DNA of 20,990 nt, taken from positions 1-20,990 of IMG/VR virus record IMGVR_UViG_3300042556_002406. The stretch is one strand, 5' to 3'. Every line of letters begins with the position of its first letter. Positions within the stretch are counted from its first letter, which is position 1. The translations under genes were made by a program, and so were the position numbers. This DNA is from a virus. Positions 1 to 6,175 of this stretch are shown piece by piece. A model generated the notes under the pieces. The model made no database searches. It had not been told where the DNA came from and saw only the letters and a program-made list of their open reading frames with translations.

Positions 1-47
1 GGCAGGTGATGTCGTGCTGGTCGATGATTCGGGATGCGGTCGGCCAT
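1..47 (-). CDS. 5' end of an unknown gene (runs off the window)
   Basis: An ATG on the minus strand at 47-45 overlaps the RusA stop codon as TAATG and has AGGAG six bases upstream, so a coupled gene starts here. Only 15 codons are visible, reading MADRIPNHRPARHHL. The short basic, Pro/His-containing start recalls small phage HNH nucleases, but too little is present to assign a function. Confidence 0.6.
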   Translation of the reverse strand, partial: MADRIPNHRPARHHL

Positions 48-421
48 TAGCGTCTCCTGATTGAGACATCGACGCATGCCCGTGCTCGCGGGAATGTATC
101 GATCTCGATGAGCAGCCCCTGCACGATAGTGCAGTCGTCGCCAGCCAATACCTCCCATCGCACCAGCCAATCCAAGATTGCCTTGGCCACATTGTCAATG
201 TCGCGATTGCTGCGCCAACCTGAGCCGGTGCGCACGACGATCGTGACATGCACCGGATAGTCAAGCTTGTTTCGAGGTATGCGGCTGGTCAGCCCTGCTA
301 GGTCAGCCTCGAGCAGCCAGCGACGATAGTTGCTGCTCTTGATTGTGCGGCCCCTTGCCATGCGCCATAGGGCATTGACACTCGGTGGCACTGGCAGAGT
401 GAGGCTCAAGCATGTACTCAT
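47..421 (-). CDS. rusA: RusA-family Holliday junction resolvase
   Basis: A 124-aa protein, the usual RusA length (about 120 aa). RusA is a dimeric, metal-dependent endonuclease that resolves Holliday junctions during phage recombination and replication. The N-terminal PVPPSVNALWR (residues 10-20) is a family hallmark. The motif RDIDNVAKAILD (73-84) supplies D74, D76 and K80, and D95 follows; their spacing matches the catalytic D70, D72, K76 and D91 of Escherichia coli RusA, so it looks catalytically intact. Its start overlaps the stop of the upstream HTH gene (ATGA), and its own stop overlaps the next gene (TAATG), so the three genes form one minus-strand operon. It is separated in orientation from the other replication genes. 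Confidence 0.93.
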   Translation of the reverse strand: MSTCLSLTLPVPPSVNALWRMARGRTIKSSNYRRWLLEADLAGLTSRIPRNKLDYPVHVTIVVRTGSGWRSNRDIDNVAKAILDWLVRWEVLAGDDCTIVQGLLIEIDTFPRARACVDVSIRRR

Positions 422-579
422 CGTGCACGCTCACGATCGCGGAGCAGCCGGGCCACGTCACGATCACATACATCATGTCTGCCAGTCTGCCCTACGACCC
501 TAAGCTTGCCCTGCTCGATCAGGGTCCGAATGTATCGATCAGAAACGCCAAGAATCCGTGCGGCATCGCGTGTACTCAT
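418..579 (-). CDS. small helix-turn-helix (MerR/excisionase-like) protein
   Basis: A 53-aa ORF starting at ATG 579-577, with GGAGG nine bases upstream (minus strand), and overlapping the RusA start as ATGA. Residues 2-26 (STRDAARILGVSDRYIRTLI, then EQGKL) give a winged helix-turn-helix of the excisionase/MerR type: an AA-x-x-LGVS first helix and turn, an RYIRTLIEQGKL recognition helix, then a basic tail. It probably binds DNA locally, either as a repressor of the divergent promoter region at 580-650 or as a recombination accessory factor. It resembles the HTH protein at 1445-1705 in pattern (xxAAxxLGxSxRxxRxLxExxxL), so the two may be paralogues. Function beyond DNA binding is unknown. Confidence 0.75.
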   Translation of the reverse strand: MSTRDAARILGVSDRYIRTLIEQGKLRVVGQTGRHDVCDRDVARLLRDRERAR

Positions 580-593
580 GCAGTGAGTCCTCC

Positions 594-630
594 ATGATGT
601 CGATCATGATACCACGGCTGGCATGATGCC
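594..630. promoter_or_regulatory. palindromes in the divergent intergenic region (possible operators)
   Basis: Between the minus-strand HTH gene and the plus-strand ORF at 651 lie ATGAT (594-598) inverted to ATCAT (603-607), the palindrome ATCATGAT (603-610), and GGCAT-g-ATGCC (620-630). The position between divergent genes, one encoding an HTH protein, suits an operator. No clear promoter elements are recognisable on either strand here, so the role is a guess. Confidence 0.3.
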
Positions 631-650
631 ACCGATTTGGAGACGGTGAG

Positions 651-782
651 ATGAGATGTTTACTATTGTTTCTCGCAATCTTGATCTTGACAAGCACAAT
701 CGGATGCTCAGGCGTGCAAATTTCTGGAGCTATAACTGTAAACAGCGGCAGCACTTCAGGAACAATATTCCTAAACCGATGA
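651..782 (+). CDS. tiny lipoprotein-like secreted protein
   Basis: A 43-aa ORF. Residues 1-18 (MRCLLLFLAILILTSTIG) form a strong hydrophobic export signal. C19, preceded by STIG, fits a lipobox loosely, since the -3 residue is Thr rather than Leu. The mature part is about 25 Ser/Thr/Gly-rich residues. GGAG lies eight bases before the ATG. If real it would be lipidated in the cell envelope. Phage-encoded small lipoproteins of this type include superinfection-exclusion proteins and Rz1 spanins; it lacks the proline richness of Rz1 and has no Rz gene beside it. It reads divergently from the HTH/RusA operon and is more AT-rich than most neighbours. No homologue is recognised. Confidence 0.5.
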   Translation: MRCLLLFLAILILTSTIGCSGVQISGAITVNSGSTSGTIFLNR

Positions 783-790
783 GGAACTTA

Positions 791-819
791 TTGACATAGT
801 TCCAGACCCGTACTATATT
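791..819 (+). promoter_or_regulatory. sigma70-type promoter for the early plus-strand genes
   Basis: TTGACA (791-796) is a perfect -35 box. After exactly 17 bases comes TATATT (814-819), a 5/6 match to the -10 box. It lies about 50 bases upstream of the ATG at 870 in a non-coding gap and points into the early gene set. It needs only host RNA polymerase, as expected for an immediate-early promoter. Confidence 0.75.
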
Positions 820-869
820 TCTCGTGTCGGGCACATCGCTCGACACGACTTAGAGACACGGAGGCTAAC

Positions 870-1208
870 ATGGCACGAATCATACGGGATATTGTTGATG
901 TACTTAAAACTTATGGTGATAACTTTACCGGCCTAGATGCTTATGCAACTGCCGAAGAATGGGATGACAACAACTTTTCTGCTGAGGAAGTAAATGATTG
1001 GTGCGCAGCTCGTGTATGGGATGCACGCACTGCATCAGCGTGGTGCATGGCAGGCATGACTCCTGATGATGTGGAGCGGGCTAAATGTCAATTGCTTGAA
1101 AATCACGCAGCAGAAAATTACACCGACTATTGCCCTATTTATTCAACCTGCAATGGAGACACTGATCCTCAAGTCATTATTGATGCACACCGACTGCTAG
1201 TCGGATAA
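870..1208 (+). CDS. small acidic protein of unknown function
   Basis: A 112-aa protein with GGAGG seven bases before the start, directly downstream of the strong promoter at 791-819, so probably the first early protein made. It is acidic and Trp/Cys-containing, with no signal peptide or membrane segment. The centre has a repeated helical layout: AEEWDDNNFSAEEVNDW (28-44) followed by AGMTPDDV (61-68), a pattern of short amphipathic helices. The first product of an early promoter is often a host-takeover or anti-defence protein, but nothing in the sequence shows which. Codon use is more AT-rich than in the replication genes. No family was recognised. Confidence 0.75.
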   Translation: MARIIRDIVDVLKTYGDNFTGLDAYATAEEWDDNNFSAEEVNDWCAARVWDARTASAWCMAGMTPDDVERAKCQLLENHAAENYTDYCPIYSTCNGDTDPQVIIDAHRLLVG

Positions 1209-1209
1209 C

Positions 1210-1341
1210 CGATCACGAGCAGCGGGGTCGTCCCAATACCAACGAGCGTTGTGATGCCAAGAGAACCCTCACAACGTATCAGCGGCTACGGGGAATGTGG
1301 ACATCAACTTCTTTGTGCGGTCTCGCTGCTCGCGTTTTTTT
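1210..1341 (+). ncRNA. structured RNA candidate 1 with terminator
   Basis: The 3' end looks like an intrinsic terminator, but its 5' arm is about 100 bases upstream: CGAGCAGCG (1216-1224) pairs perfectly with CGCTGCTCG (1324-1332), followed by T7 (1335-1341). Inside, CGTTGTGA (1247-1254) pairs perfectly with TCACAACG (1269-1276). A short ATGT-GG-ACAT element carries a GGA. The result is a multi-branched RNA closed by a long-range stem. It starts with the same CGATCACGAG as the next element. It could be a free small RNA processed from the early transcript or a structured terminator. No known family recognised. Confidence 0.5.
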
Positions 1342-1345
1342 CAAT

Positions 1346-1430
1346 CGATCACGAGTGATGGGGTTGTCTCGTTGTGCGCGTGCACATCGAGGATTTGTGG
1401 CTCCGTGTGTGTGGCCCCATCACTCGTTTT
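1346..1430 (+). ncRNA. structured RNA candidate 2 with terminator
   Basis: ACGAGTGATGGGG (1351-1363) pairs perfectly over 13 bp with CCCCATCACTCGT (1415-1427), running into TTTT (1427-1430). The enclosed 51 bases hold TGTGC-GCGT-GCACA. It begins with the same ten bases as candidate 1 (CGATCACGAG), and both have GGGG shortly after. The remaining stem bases differ between the copies while pairing is kept in each, which is compensatory change. It ends just before the ribosome binding site of the HTH-csrA operon and could be a small RNA, an attenuator for that operon, or both. Confidence 0.5.
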
Positions 1431-1444
1431 ATAGGAGATAGGAT
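1431..1444 (+). promoter_or_regulatory. ribosome binding site with two AGGA motifs (possible CsrA site)
   Basis: The bases ATAGGAGATAGGAT precede the ATG at 1445 and hold two AGGA motifs (1433-1436 and 1440-1443), the first being the Shine-Dalgarno sequence. CsrA proteins repress translation by binding GGA-containing sites that cover the ribosome binding site, usually in pairs. The transcript also encodes CsrA, so autoregulation is plausible. This is inferred from motif and position only. Confidence 0.35.
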
Positions 1445-1705
1445 ATGGCTAAATCTGGAAAACATGTAACGGTATCGCAGGCGGCGACAATGCTAGGCTG
1501 CTCTGCTCGATGGGTGCGATACCTACTCGAGAATGATCAGCTCAAGGGCAAACAGGTCGGCGCACGGCAGGACTGGCATATCGATGTTCAGTGCCTTATC
1601 GACTGCGTCACGGTGCGGCAGGGCAAGCTTCTGGCACAGGTCAAGGCTAATGAGCTGAAGATTAAACGTGCCCAGGTGGCCCTTGCCAAGATGCGAGGCA
1701 AGTAA
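1445..1705 (+). CDS. helix-turn-helix DNA-binding protein
   Basis: An 86-aa protein. Residues 7-37 (HVTVSQAATMLGCSARWVRY, then LLENDQLKG) form an excisionase/MerR-type winged HTH. A basic helical tail (64-86) rich in Lys and Arg may form a coiled coil or contact DNA. The ribosome binding site is AGGAG/AGGAT, and the stop overlaps the csrA start as TAATG, so the pair is translationally coupled. The likely role is a transcription regulator or recombination accessory protein of the early module. It shares the AAxxLGxSxR pattern with the 53-aa protein encoded at 418-579. Confidence 0.8.
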   Translation: MAKSGKHVTVSQAATMLGCSARWVRYLLENDQLKGKQVGARQDWHIDVQCLIDCVTVRQGKLLAQVKANELKIKRAQVALAKMRGK

Positions 1706-2061
1706 TGGCACTTGTACTAACTAGACGTGCTGGCGAGCACATCGTCCTATCGACTGAGTTCGAGGGCAAGATGGTGACCTTGGCAGTAATCACATACATA
1801 GGGCACGCTGGTGATCGCGGTCGTATCGCAGTCTCAGGTGCGCCATCAATTCGGGTCTCGAGGTCAGAAGTTTTCTTTAACGACATCAAGGAGTTGGATC
1901 ATGAGTGTGGTGGCAATAGAGCAGGAGGCTCCTGCGGGAGTGATGGGCAGGGGGGCAGCAGTAGCAGCAGCCTGCCGACAGATAGTGCTCAGCACGACGA
2001 TGGATCTAAGGGGCAAGAAATATATCAGAGCGGAGGGGTGGCAGGCATTGGCTGCGGCTAA
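1705..2061 (+). CDS. csrA: CsrA-family RNA-binding translational regulator
   Basis: Residues 1-62 match CsrA: LVLTRRAGEHIVL (3-15) corresponds to LILTRRVGETLMI of E. coli CsrA, and GRIAVSGAPSIRVSRSEV corresponds to VRIGVNAPKEVSVHREEI. The conserved RNA-contacting Arg of the last strand is kept in VSRSEV. About nine extra residues separate the two halves. CsrA dimers bind GGA motifs in mRNA leaders to block or stabilise transcripts; a phage copy could reprogramme host carbon metabolism or regulate phage mRNAs. Beyond residue 65 the ORF continues for about 53 Gly/Ser-rich residues that lie out of frame over the start of the next gene; this tail looks like a by-product of overlap. It is preceded by the HTH gene with a TAATG overlap. 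Confidence 0.85.
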   Translation: MALVLTRRAGEHIVLSTEFEGKMVTLAVITYIGHAGDRGRIAVSGAPSIRVSRSEVFFNDIKELDHECGGNRAGGSCGSDGQGGSSSSSLPTDSAQHDDGSKGQEIYQSGGVAGIGCG

Positions 2062-2632
2062 TGGGCTGAGCCCTCGCATCTCGATGGTCGAGGAGATGCA
2101 GAACGGTGACATTCGAGCTGTATGCGATCTCATCAGGCTGAGCGATGGCGAGACGGTGGCCAGCAGTGAGGGCTTTGTCGGCACCGATGAGCCAATGTGG
2201 CAGGGTCGCCCGCGCTACGCGCGGCGAGGCATGGCACAGACTCGGGCAACATCACGGGCCTGCCGATCAGCACTTGCGTGGATCGTGCCCTTACTTGACG
2301 CGGATCTCAGCACTACTCCGGCTGAGGAGATGGAGGAGGCAGCGCCAGTCAGTAAAGGTAAGGCCAAGGCTCCGCAGATCACCACATTCGTGCAGGAGGT
2401 TGTCGAAGCGGCTGCGACACCACCAGAGCTGCCCACTAAAGCAGCCCTCGAGCGCATCTTGTCGCTCTATCGCCAAGCCACTGCTGCTGGTGTGGTAGGT
2501 GCTAACTATTGGGATCTGGTGCGTGAGGATTACGCTATCAAGACTCTAAAGGTTAGCGAGGGGCTTACGGCAGCTCAGGTAGCTGAGATTGAGGATCATT
2601 TACTAGTTCTCTTGAAAGGAGTCGCAAAATGA
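1901..2632 (+). CDS. recombination-module protein of unknown function (annealing-type candidate)
   Basis: A 243-aa protein. I chose ATG 1901 because AAGGAG stands seven bases upstream and the reading from the upstream ATG at 1811 overlaps CsrA-coding DNA. The conserved-looking core has KYIRAEGWQALAAANGL (40-56), MAQTRATSRACRSALAW (111-127) and TTPAEEM (138-144). I recall this combination (an EGW box, a MAQTRAxSRAxR box, then TPAEEM) from uncharacterised phage and actinobacterial proteins encoded near recombination genes. Together with DUF669 and RusA it suggests a role in homologous recombination or ssDNA annealing, but I do not assign it to RecT, ERF or Rad52. Residues 146-175 look like a flexible Ala/Lys/Pro linker, followed by a helical C-terminal domain. 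It overlaps DUF669 by ATGA. Confidence 0.7.
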   Translation: MSVVAIEQEAPAGVMGRGAAVAAACRQIVLSTTMDLRGKKYIRAEGWQALAAANGLSPRISMVEEMQNGDIRAVCDLIRLSDGETVASSEGFVGTDEPMWQGRPRYARRGMAQTRATSRACRSALAWIVPLLDADLSTTPAEEMEEAAPVSKGKAKAPQITTFVQEVVEAAATPPELPTKAALERILSLYRQATAAGVVGANYWDLVREDYAIKTLKVSEGLTAAQVAEIEDHLLVLLKGVAK

Positions 2633-3057
2633 AGCTGACAGGATTTGACGCGGCCAAGCATCAGCCAACCCAAGAAAAACTGGGCGCACTGCCTCCGGGT
2701 GACTACACGGTCGAGATTACGGATAGCCAGCAAAAAACTACCAAGGCAGGCAACGGCTCATACCTCGAGCTGGTGCTGCGGGTAGTCGAGGGCAGCTATG
2801 AACGACGGCAGCTATGGGTCAGGCTTAATCTAGACAATCCTAACCCACAGGCCGTTAAATTAGCTCAGGCAGAGCTAAGCGCAATCTGTCGAGCCGTCGG
2901 TGTGCTCACACCGGACGACTCGAGCAATCTCCATGGGCGGCCCATGGTGGTGACGGTGACGCAGGTACCTGCTCTCGGCAGCGCAGGCATGCGCAATGAG
3001 GTGCGGGCATATCATCCTGCCGTCGCGGCATCTGGTGCGGACGAGTCGGCCTTCTAA
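2629..3057 (+). CDS. DUF669-family phage protein (probable ssDNA-binding)
   Basis: A 142-aa protein, the usual size for DUF669. Its pattern fits: GFDAAKHQPTQEKLGALPPG (4-23), YTVEITDSQQKTTKAGNGSY (25-44), LELVLRVVEGSYERRQLWVR, LNLDNPN, LSAICRAVGV, and HGRPMVVTV. DUF669 genes sit in phage replication/recombination modules next to recombinases and primases, and family members are thought to act as single-strand DNA-binding accessory proteins. The start overlaps the stop of the preceding gene as ATGA, and GGAG lies just upstream. The C-terminus ends in acidic DESAF, reminiscent of the acidic-hydrophobic tips of SSB proteins that recruit partners. Confidence 0.85.
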   Translation: MKLTGFDAAKHQPTQEKLGALPPGDYTVEITDSQQKTTKAGNGSYLELVLRVVEGSYERRQLWVRLNLDNPNPQAVKLAQAELSAICRAVGVLTPDDSSNLHGRPMVVTVTQVPALGSAGMRNEVRAYHPAVAASGADESAF

Positions 3058-3130
3058 AGTGCGTGCTCACGCACACAACCGCTCCCGGCGGAGTCATGAT
3101 GACAACCGGGACAATACACACGAGGTGATG

Positions 3131-5215
3131 ATGAGCGAGTCTCTGATGAGCGCAGCCCTGCGGTATGCGCAGCTAGGATATGCCGTGTTTCCCTGCGCAC
3201 CGGGTCGCAAGGTGCCCATGGTGACCAATGGTCGCAATGCTGCCACTACTGACTCTGCACAGATCGAGGCATGGTGGCAGGCTGCGCCACGAGCAAACAT
3301 CGGCATATCGACAGATGATCTGATCGTGATCGACATCGACGGCAGCGACAACGGCTGGCCCCACGATGGCGAGCTCGGTGCGCAACTGGCTAGCGCGGCG
3401 ACAAGCATGACTCCTCGAGGCGGTCGGCATCATGTCTATAGGCAGCCAGACGGCAAGTCATGGCGTTCGAGTGCTGGCAGGCTTGCAGACTCAGTCGATA
3501 CTCGAGGATGGGGTGGCTACATCTGCGCTGAGCCCAGTGTGCTGCCCGGTGGTGCATACCGATGGGTGCCTGGGTGCGAGCTGGATCTGCCCCGGGCCAA
3601 ATTACCAGTGCCTCCACCATGGCTGGCTGATCTGCTCGACGGCTTAGCGGCAGGTCGCATCTCTCGAGCCGTGTCTGCTGTAGCTGGTGATGGTGACGCT
3701 AACCCGCTGCCAGAAGGTAGTCGCAACGAGGCACTGGCTCGACTGGCTGGCTCGATGCGTCGAGTCGGCATGAGTCGTGCGGAGATCACGGCAGCCCTGC
3801 GCCAGATCAATCGTGATCGATGTCAGCCCCCGCTCGACGAGCAGGAGGTCGATGACATCGCCCGCAAGATCGCGCGGTATGAGCCTGATCAGATATGGGT
3901 GGCATTTGCGGAGGATCACGCGGCGCAGGATGCTGCGGAGGCATGCACGGTCGAAGTATCGGTGCCCGGTGATCCGGGTCCAATGCCGGATCATCTGCTA
4001 CATGTGCCCGGCATCATTGGTGATGTCATGAGGTACATCGACTCGATCAGCCATCGACCTCAGCCAGTGCTTGCCCTTGGTGCGTCGATCTGTCTCATGT
4101 CTGTGCTCTGTGGTCGCAAGGTGCGAGATGCCCATGGCAGCAGGCCCAATGTTTACGTGATTGGTGTGGCACCATCAGGCGCTGGCAAGGAGGCTGCCCG
4201 TCAAGCGATCAAAACAATACTGGCCGAGTGTGGCGGCATTCATTTGCTTGGCGAGGGCATCGCTAGTCATACGGGGCTTGTCAACGCTCTAGTTTCTCAG
4301 CCATCACGGCTCTACGCGATCGATGAGATTGGCAGATGGCTGCGATCAATCAGTGGCGCGGTATCAGCTCCCCACTTGGCTGGCATCATCACGGTGCTGA
4401 TGCGTTTGTACAGCAGTGCGGGCAATGTGTTTGTCGGCGAAGACTACGCCGATGTGACTAAGCGATCAGAGATCTCTCAGCCCAATTGTGTGCTCTATGG
4501 CACGACAGTGCCCGGCAATCTGTTTGCAGGTCTGACCAGCGAGAGTATCACGGACGGCTTTCTCTCTCGCATGTTGTTGTTTGAGAGCTCTCAAGTGCGC
4601 AAACGCAAGGTACGGCCCAGTGATGTGCCAGCCGATCTGGTCGAGCGTTGCAAGAAATGGGTGACATTCACCGGCCACATCACTGCGGGCAACCTTAACT
4701 ACCTTACACCCAAGCCGCTGGTCGTGCCCACGACTGACGATGCCGCGGCCCTACTGGACTCATTTGACACGGTGTGCGATGACCAGATGGAAGCAGAGAC
4801 GCACGATGTCGGCAGCCTTTGGACTCGAGCATCAGAGAAGGCCCACAAGCTCGCTTTGCTTTATGCCTGCTCTAGGGCAGAGCACAGTAGGGAGCTGGTC
4901 ATCGATGAGGAGGCGGCATCATGGGGAGCAGGTCTCAGCCAGTACCTTACGGCCCGGTTGGTGTGGCTGGCTCGGTCATGGGTGGCCGATGGTGCCTTCG
5001 ATGCTAAGCGTCTGCGTGTGCTGCGTGCCCTGCGTCGAGCTGGTACTAAGGGCATGTTGCGTAGCGAGCTGACCAGAGCCACGCAGGCATTGAGGCCCGC
5101 GGAGCGTGAAGAGATCTTGAATTCACTGGTGACCAGCGGCGAGATCGAGCTAGTTCAAGGTGAAGTTGGAACTAACGGCAAGAGGCCGACTCGCTATATC
5201 TGCCGTGGCAGTTAG
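3131..5215 (+). CDS. bifunctional primase-polymerase fused to a P-loop ATPase/helicase-type domain
   Basis: A 694-aa replication protein. Residues 5-200 are a Prim-Pol (AEP) domain: YAQLGYAVFPCAPGRKVP (12-29), NIGISTDDLIVIDIDG (56-71) with catalytic-type D68 and D70, and TPRGGRHHVY (94-103) with the conserved His. A primase C-terminal domain follows (EGSRNEALARLAG, then EVDDIARKIARYEP). Around residues 340-360 GVAPSGAGKE is a Walker A loop and YAIDEIGRW a Walker B, as in DUF3987/VirE-like ATPase domains. The C-terminus (about 620-694) looks like a winged helix. It should prime, and perhaps unwind, phage DNA. The start at 3131 gives GAGG five bases upstream; ATG 3128 or an extension to 2996, overlapping DUF669, is less likely. 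Confidence 0.88.
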   Translation: MSESLMSAALRYAQLGYAVFPCAPGRKVPMVTNGRNAATTDSAQIEAWWQAAPRANIGISTDDLIVIDIDGSDNGWPHDGELGAQLASAATSMTPRGGRHHVYRQPDGKSWRSSAGRLADSVDTRGWGGYICAEPSVLPGGAYRWVPGCELDLPRAKLPVPPPWLADLLDGLAAGRISRAVSAVAGDGDANPLPEGSRNEALARLAGSMRRVGMSRAEITAALRQINRDRCQPPLDEQEVDDIARKIARYEPDQIWVAFAEDHAAQDAAEACTVEVSVPGDPGPMPDHLLHVPGIIGDVMRYIDSISHRPQPVLALGASICLMSVLCGRKVRDAHGSRPNVYVIGVAPSGAGKEAARQAIKTILAECGGIHLLGEGIASHTGLVNALVSQPSRLYAIDEIGRWLRSISGAVSAPHLAGIITVLMRLYSSAGNVFVGEDYADVTKRSEISQPNCVLYGTTVPGNLFAGLTSESITDGFLSRMLLFESSQVRKRKVRPSDVPADLVERCKKWVTFTGHITAGNLNYLTPKPLVVPTTDDAAALLDSFDTVCDDQMEAETHDVGSLWTRASEKAHKLALLYACSRAEHSRELVIDEEAASWGAGLSQYLTARLVWLARSWVADGAFDAKRLRVLRALRRAGTKGMLRSELTRATQALRPAEREEILNSLVTSGEIELVQGEVGTNGKRPTRYICRGS

Positions 5216-5227
5216 GGGTTAAGTGTC

Positions 5228-5350
5228 ATGGCAGGCAAGTTCACAGATTCACGGCCACTATTAGATAAGTACCTAACCAATACTAAAACAATAGTGGCAA
5301 TGAATCTGGTGAAGTTGGAATTAGATGAAACAGGAAACAATATAATATAA
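5228..5350 (+). CDS. possible 40-aa peptide
   Basis: A short ORF, MAGKFTDSRPLLDKYLTNTK then about 20 more residues, beginning 10 bases after an AGGGG just downstream of the primase stop and ending inside the AT-rich tract. Its composition is AT-rich. It has an ordinary mixed hydrophilic/aliphatic make-up, no export signal and no recognised motif. It may be a real small gene or chance coding in the intergenic region. Confidence 0.35.
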   Translation: MAGKFTDSRPLLDKYLTNTKTIVAMNLVKLELDETGNNII

Positions 5351-5384
5351 TAATAATATATATTTAATATTATATTATATTATA
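5341..5384. repeat. AT-only palindromic tract, candidate origin unwinding element
   Basis: These 44 bases contain no G or C. TATAATATAATA (5341-5352) is perfectly inverted as TATTATATTATA (5373-5384), and the core between is also A/T only. It lies just after the primase-polymerase gene, where many phages keep their origin, and is the lowest-melting part of the window. Alternatives are a promoter region for the gene at 5410 or a weak transcription barrier. Confidence 0.45.
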
Positions 5385-5409
5385 GTTATCTTTCTTTAGG
5401 AGTATATCT

Positions 5410-6075
5410 TTGTCTAGCAGAATTCCAATTATGGTTGGCGAGCGGTTGTTCCCTAATCGGGCTGCCCTATTCGGCCACTACAGCGCCATCGTCCAGAGCT
5501 ACCTCCATGGGCAGGAGGTCAGCCCTGAGCACGCTGCTGAGTTCACCGCGCTCCTGGTCTCTCAGCATCCCGATGGTGAGGAGATCACATCTGACGTGAC
5601 GGGCTATCGGGTCATCCATGAGCACTCGGTGTTTCGACGCTCAAAGAACCACGTCGAGATCCTGCGCCAGTCAGTCGAGCCGTGCCTTGTCGGTTGGGTC
5701 AAGGCTTGCAGGGGCTTTGCCAGCGTCGATTGGGGCCGCCTAGGGGCTCGATCTGCTATACACGGCCAGATCGTCGAGTTCCGCCAATCATCGCTCCTAC
5801 GGGCACCAGAGTGCGCAGAAACGGGCGTGATGCTTGATGAGGATACCGCGGTCGTCGATCACTTCCCGATTACATTTAGCCAGCTCTACTCCGCATGGCT
5901 ACGTGAGCGGGGGCTCGATAGTCGCAAGATCCTAGTCACTCACCGGCCTAACACCCCAGTGCAGATGTCAGACCCTGCCTTGCGCACTGATTGGCAAGAT
6001 TATCACGAGACCCACTGCACGCTGCGGATTGTGACCCGTCAGGTCAATTCGCAAAGTTGGCGCGAGGTCATTTGA
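5410..6075 (+). CDS. DCL-family (DUF3223) protein with putative metal-binding C-terminus
   Basis: A 221-aa protein starting at TTG 5410, chosen because AGGAG (5398-5402) sits seven bases upstream; the next ATG would remove conserved residues. Residues 11-103 follow the DUF3223/DCL pattern: a LFPNRAALFGHYSAIVQSYL opening, then EHAAEFTALLVSQHPDGEE and a V-GYRVIHEHSVFR core that binds nucleic acid in plant relatives involved in rRNA maturation. The C-terminal part contains LLRAPECAETGVML and VVDHFPITFSQLYSAW, which resembles the Cys-x-x-Cys-G/VDH-x-x-P-x-F half of HNH-like phage DCL proteins, although the second Cys appears replaced. Phage DCL proteins are common but uncharacterised. Confidence 0.7.
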   Translation: MSSRIPIMVGERLFPNRAALFGHYSAIVQSYLHGQEVSPEHAAEFTALLVSQHPDGEEITSDVTGYRVIHEHSVFRRSKNHVEILRQSVEPCLVGWVKACRGFASVDWGRLGARSAIHGQIVEFRQSSLLRAPECAETGVMLDEDTAVVDHFPITFSQLYSAWLRERGLDSRKILVTHRPNTPVQMSDPALRTDWQDYHETHCTLRIVTRQVNSQSWREVI

Positions 6076-6078
6076 GCC

Positions 6079-6162
6079 ACGATGGCCATGGCCCCTGCTG
6101 CTCGTTGTAGCAGGGATTTTCTGCGGGCATGCTGCCGTTGAACTGTCATCCATGGCCATCGT
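6079..6162 (+). ncRNA. long inverted repeat with inner hairpin (structured RNA or terminator)
   Basis: ACGATGGCCATGG (6079-6091) pairs perfectly with CCATGGCCATCGT (6150-6162) and is followed by TTTAAAT. Inside, CCCTGCT (6093-6099) pairs with AGCAGGG (6109-6115) across a nine-base loop and is followed by ATTTT, itself a plausible intrinsic terminator for the DCL gene. The design (13-bp closing stem, inner hairpin, T-rich end) repeats that of the elements at 1210-1430, and CTCGTTGT occurs here (6101-6108) and in candidate 2. ATGGCCAT within each arm is itself palindromic, so DNA-level protein binding is an alternative. Confidence 0.45.
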
Positions 6163-6175
6163 TTAAATCCCCTAG

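Noticed and set aside
1210-1430. CRISPR array
   Set aside because: Only two related units, with long-range stems and variable lengths. There are no regular repeats or spacers and no cas genes.
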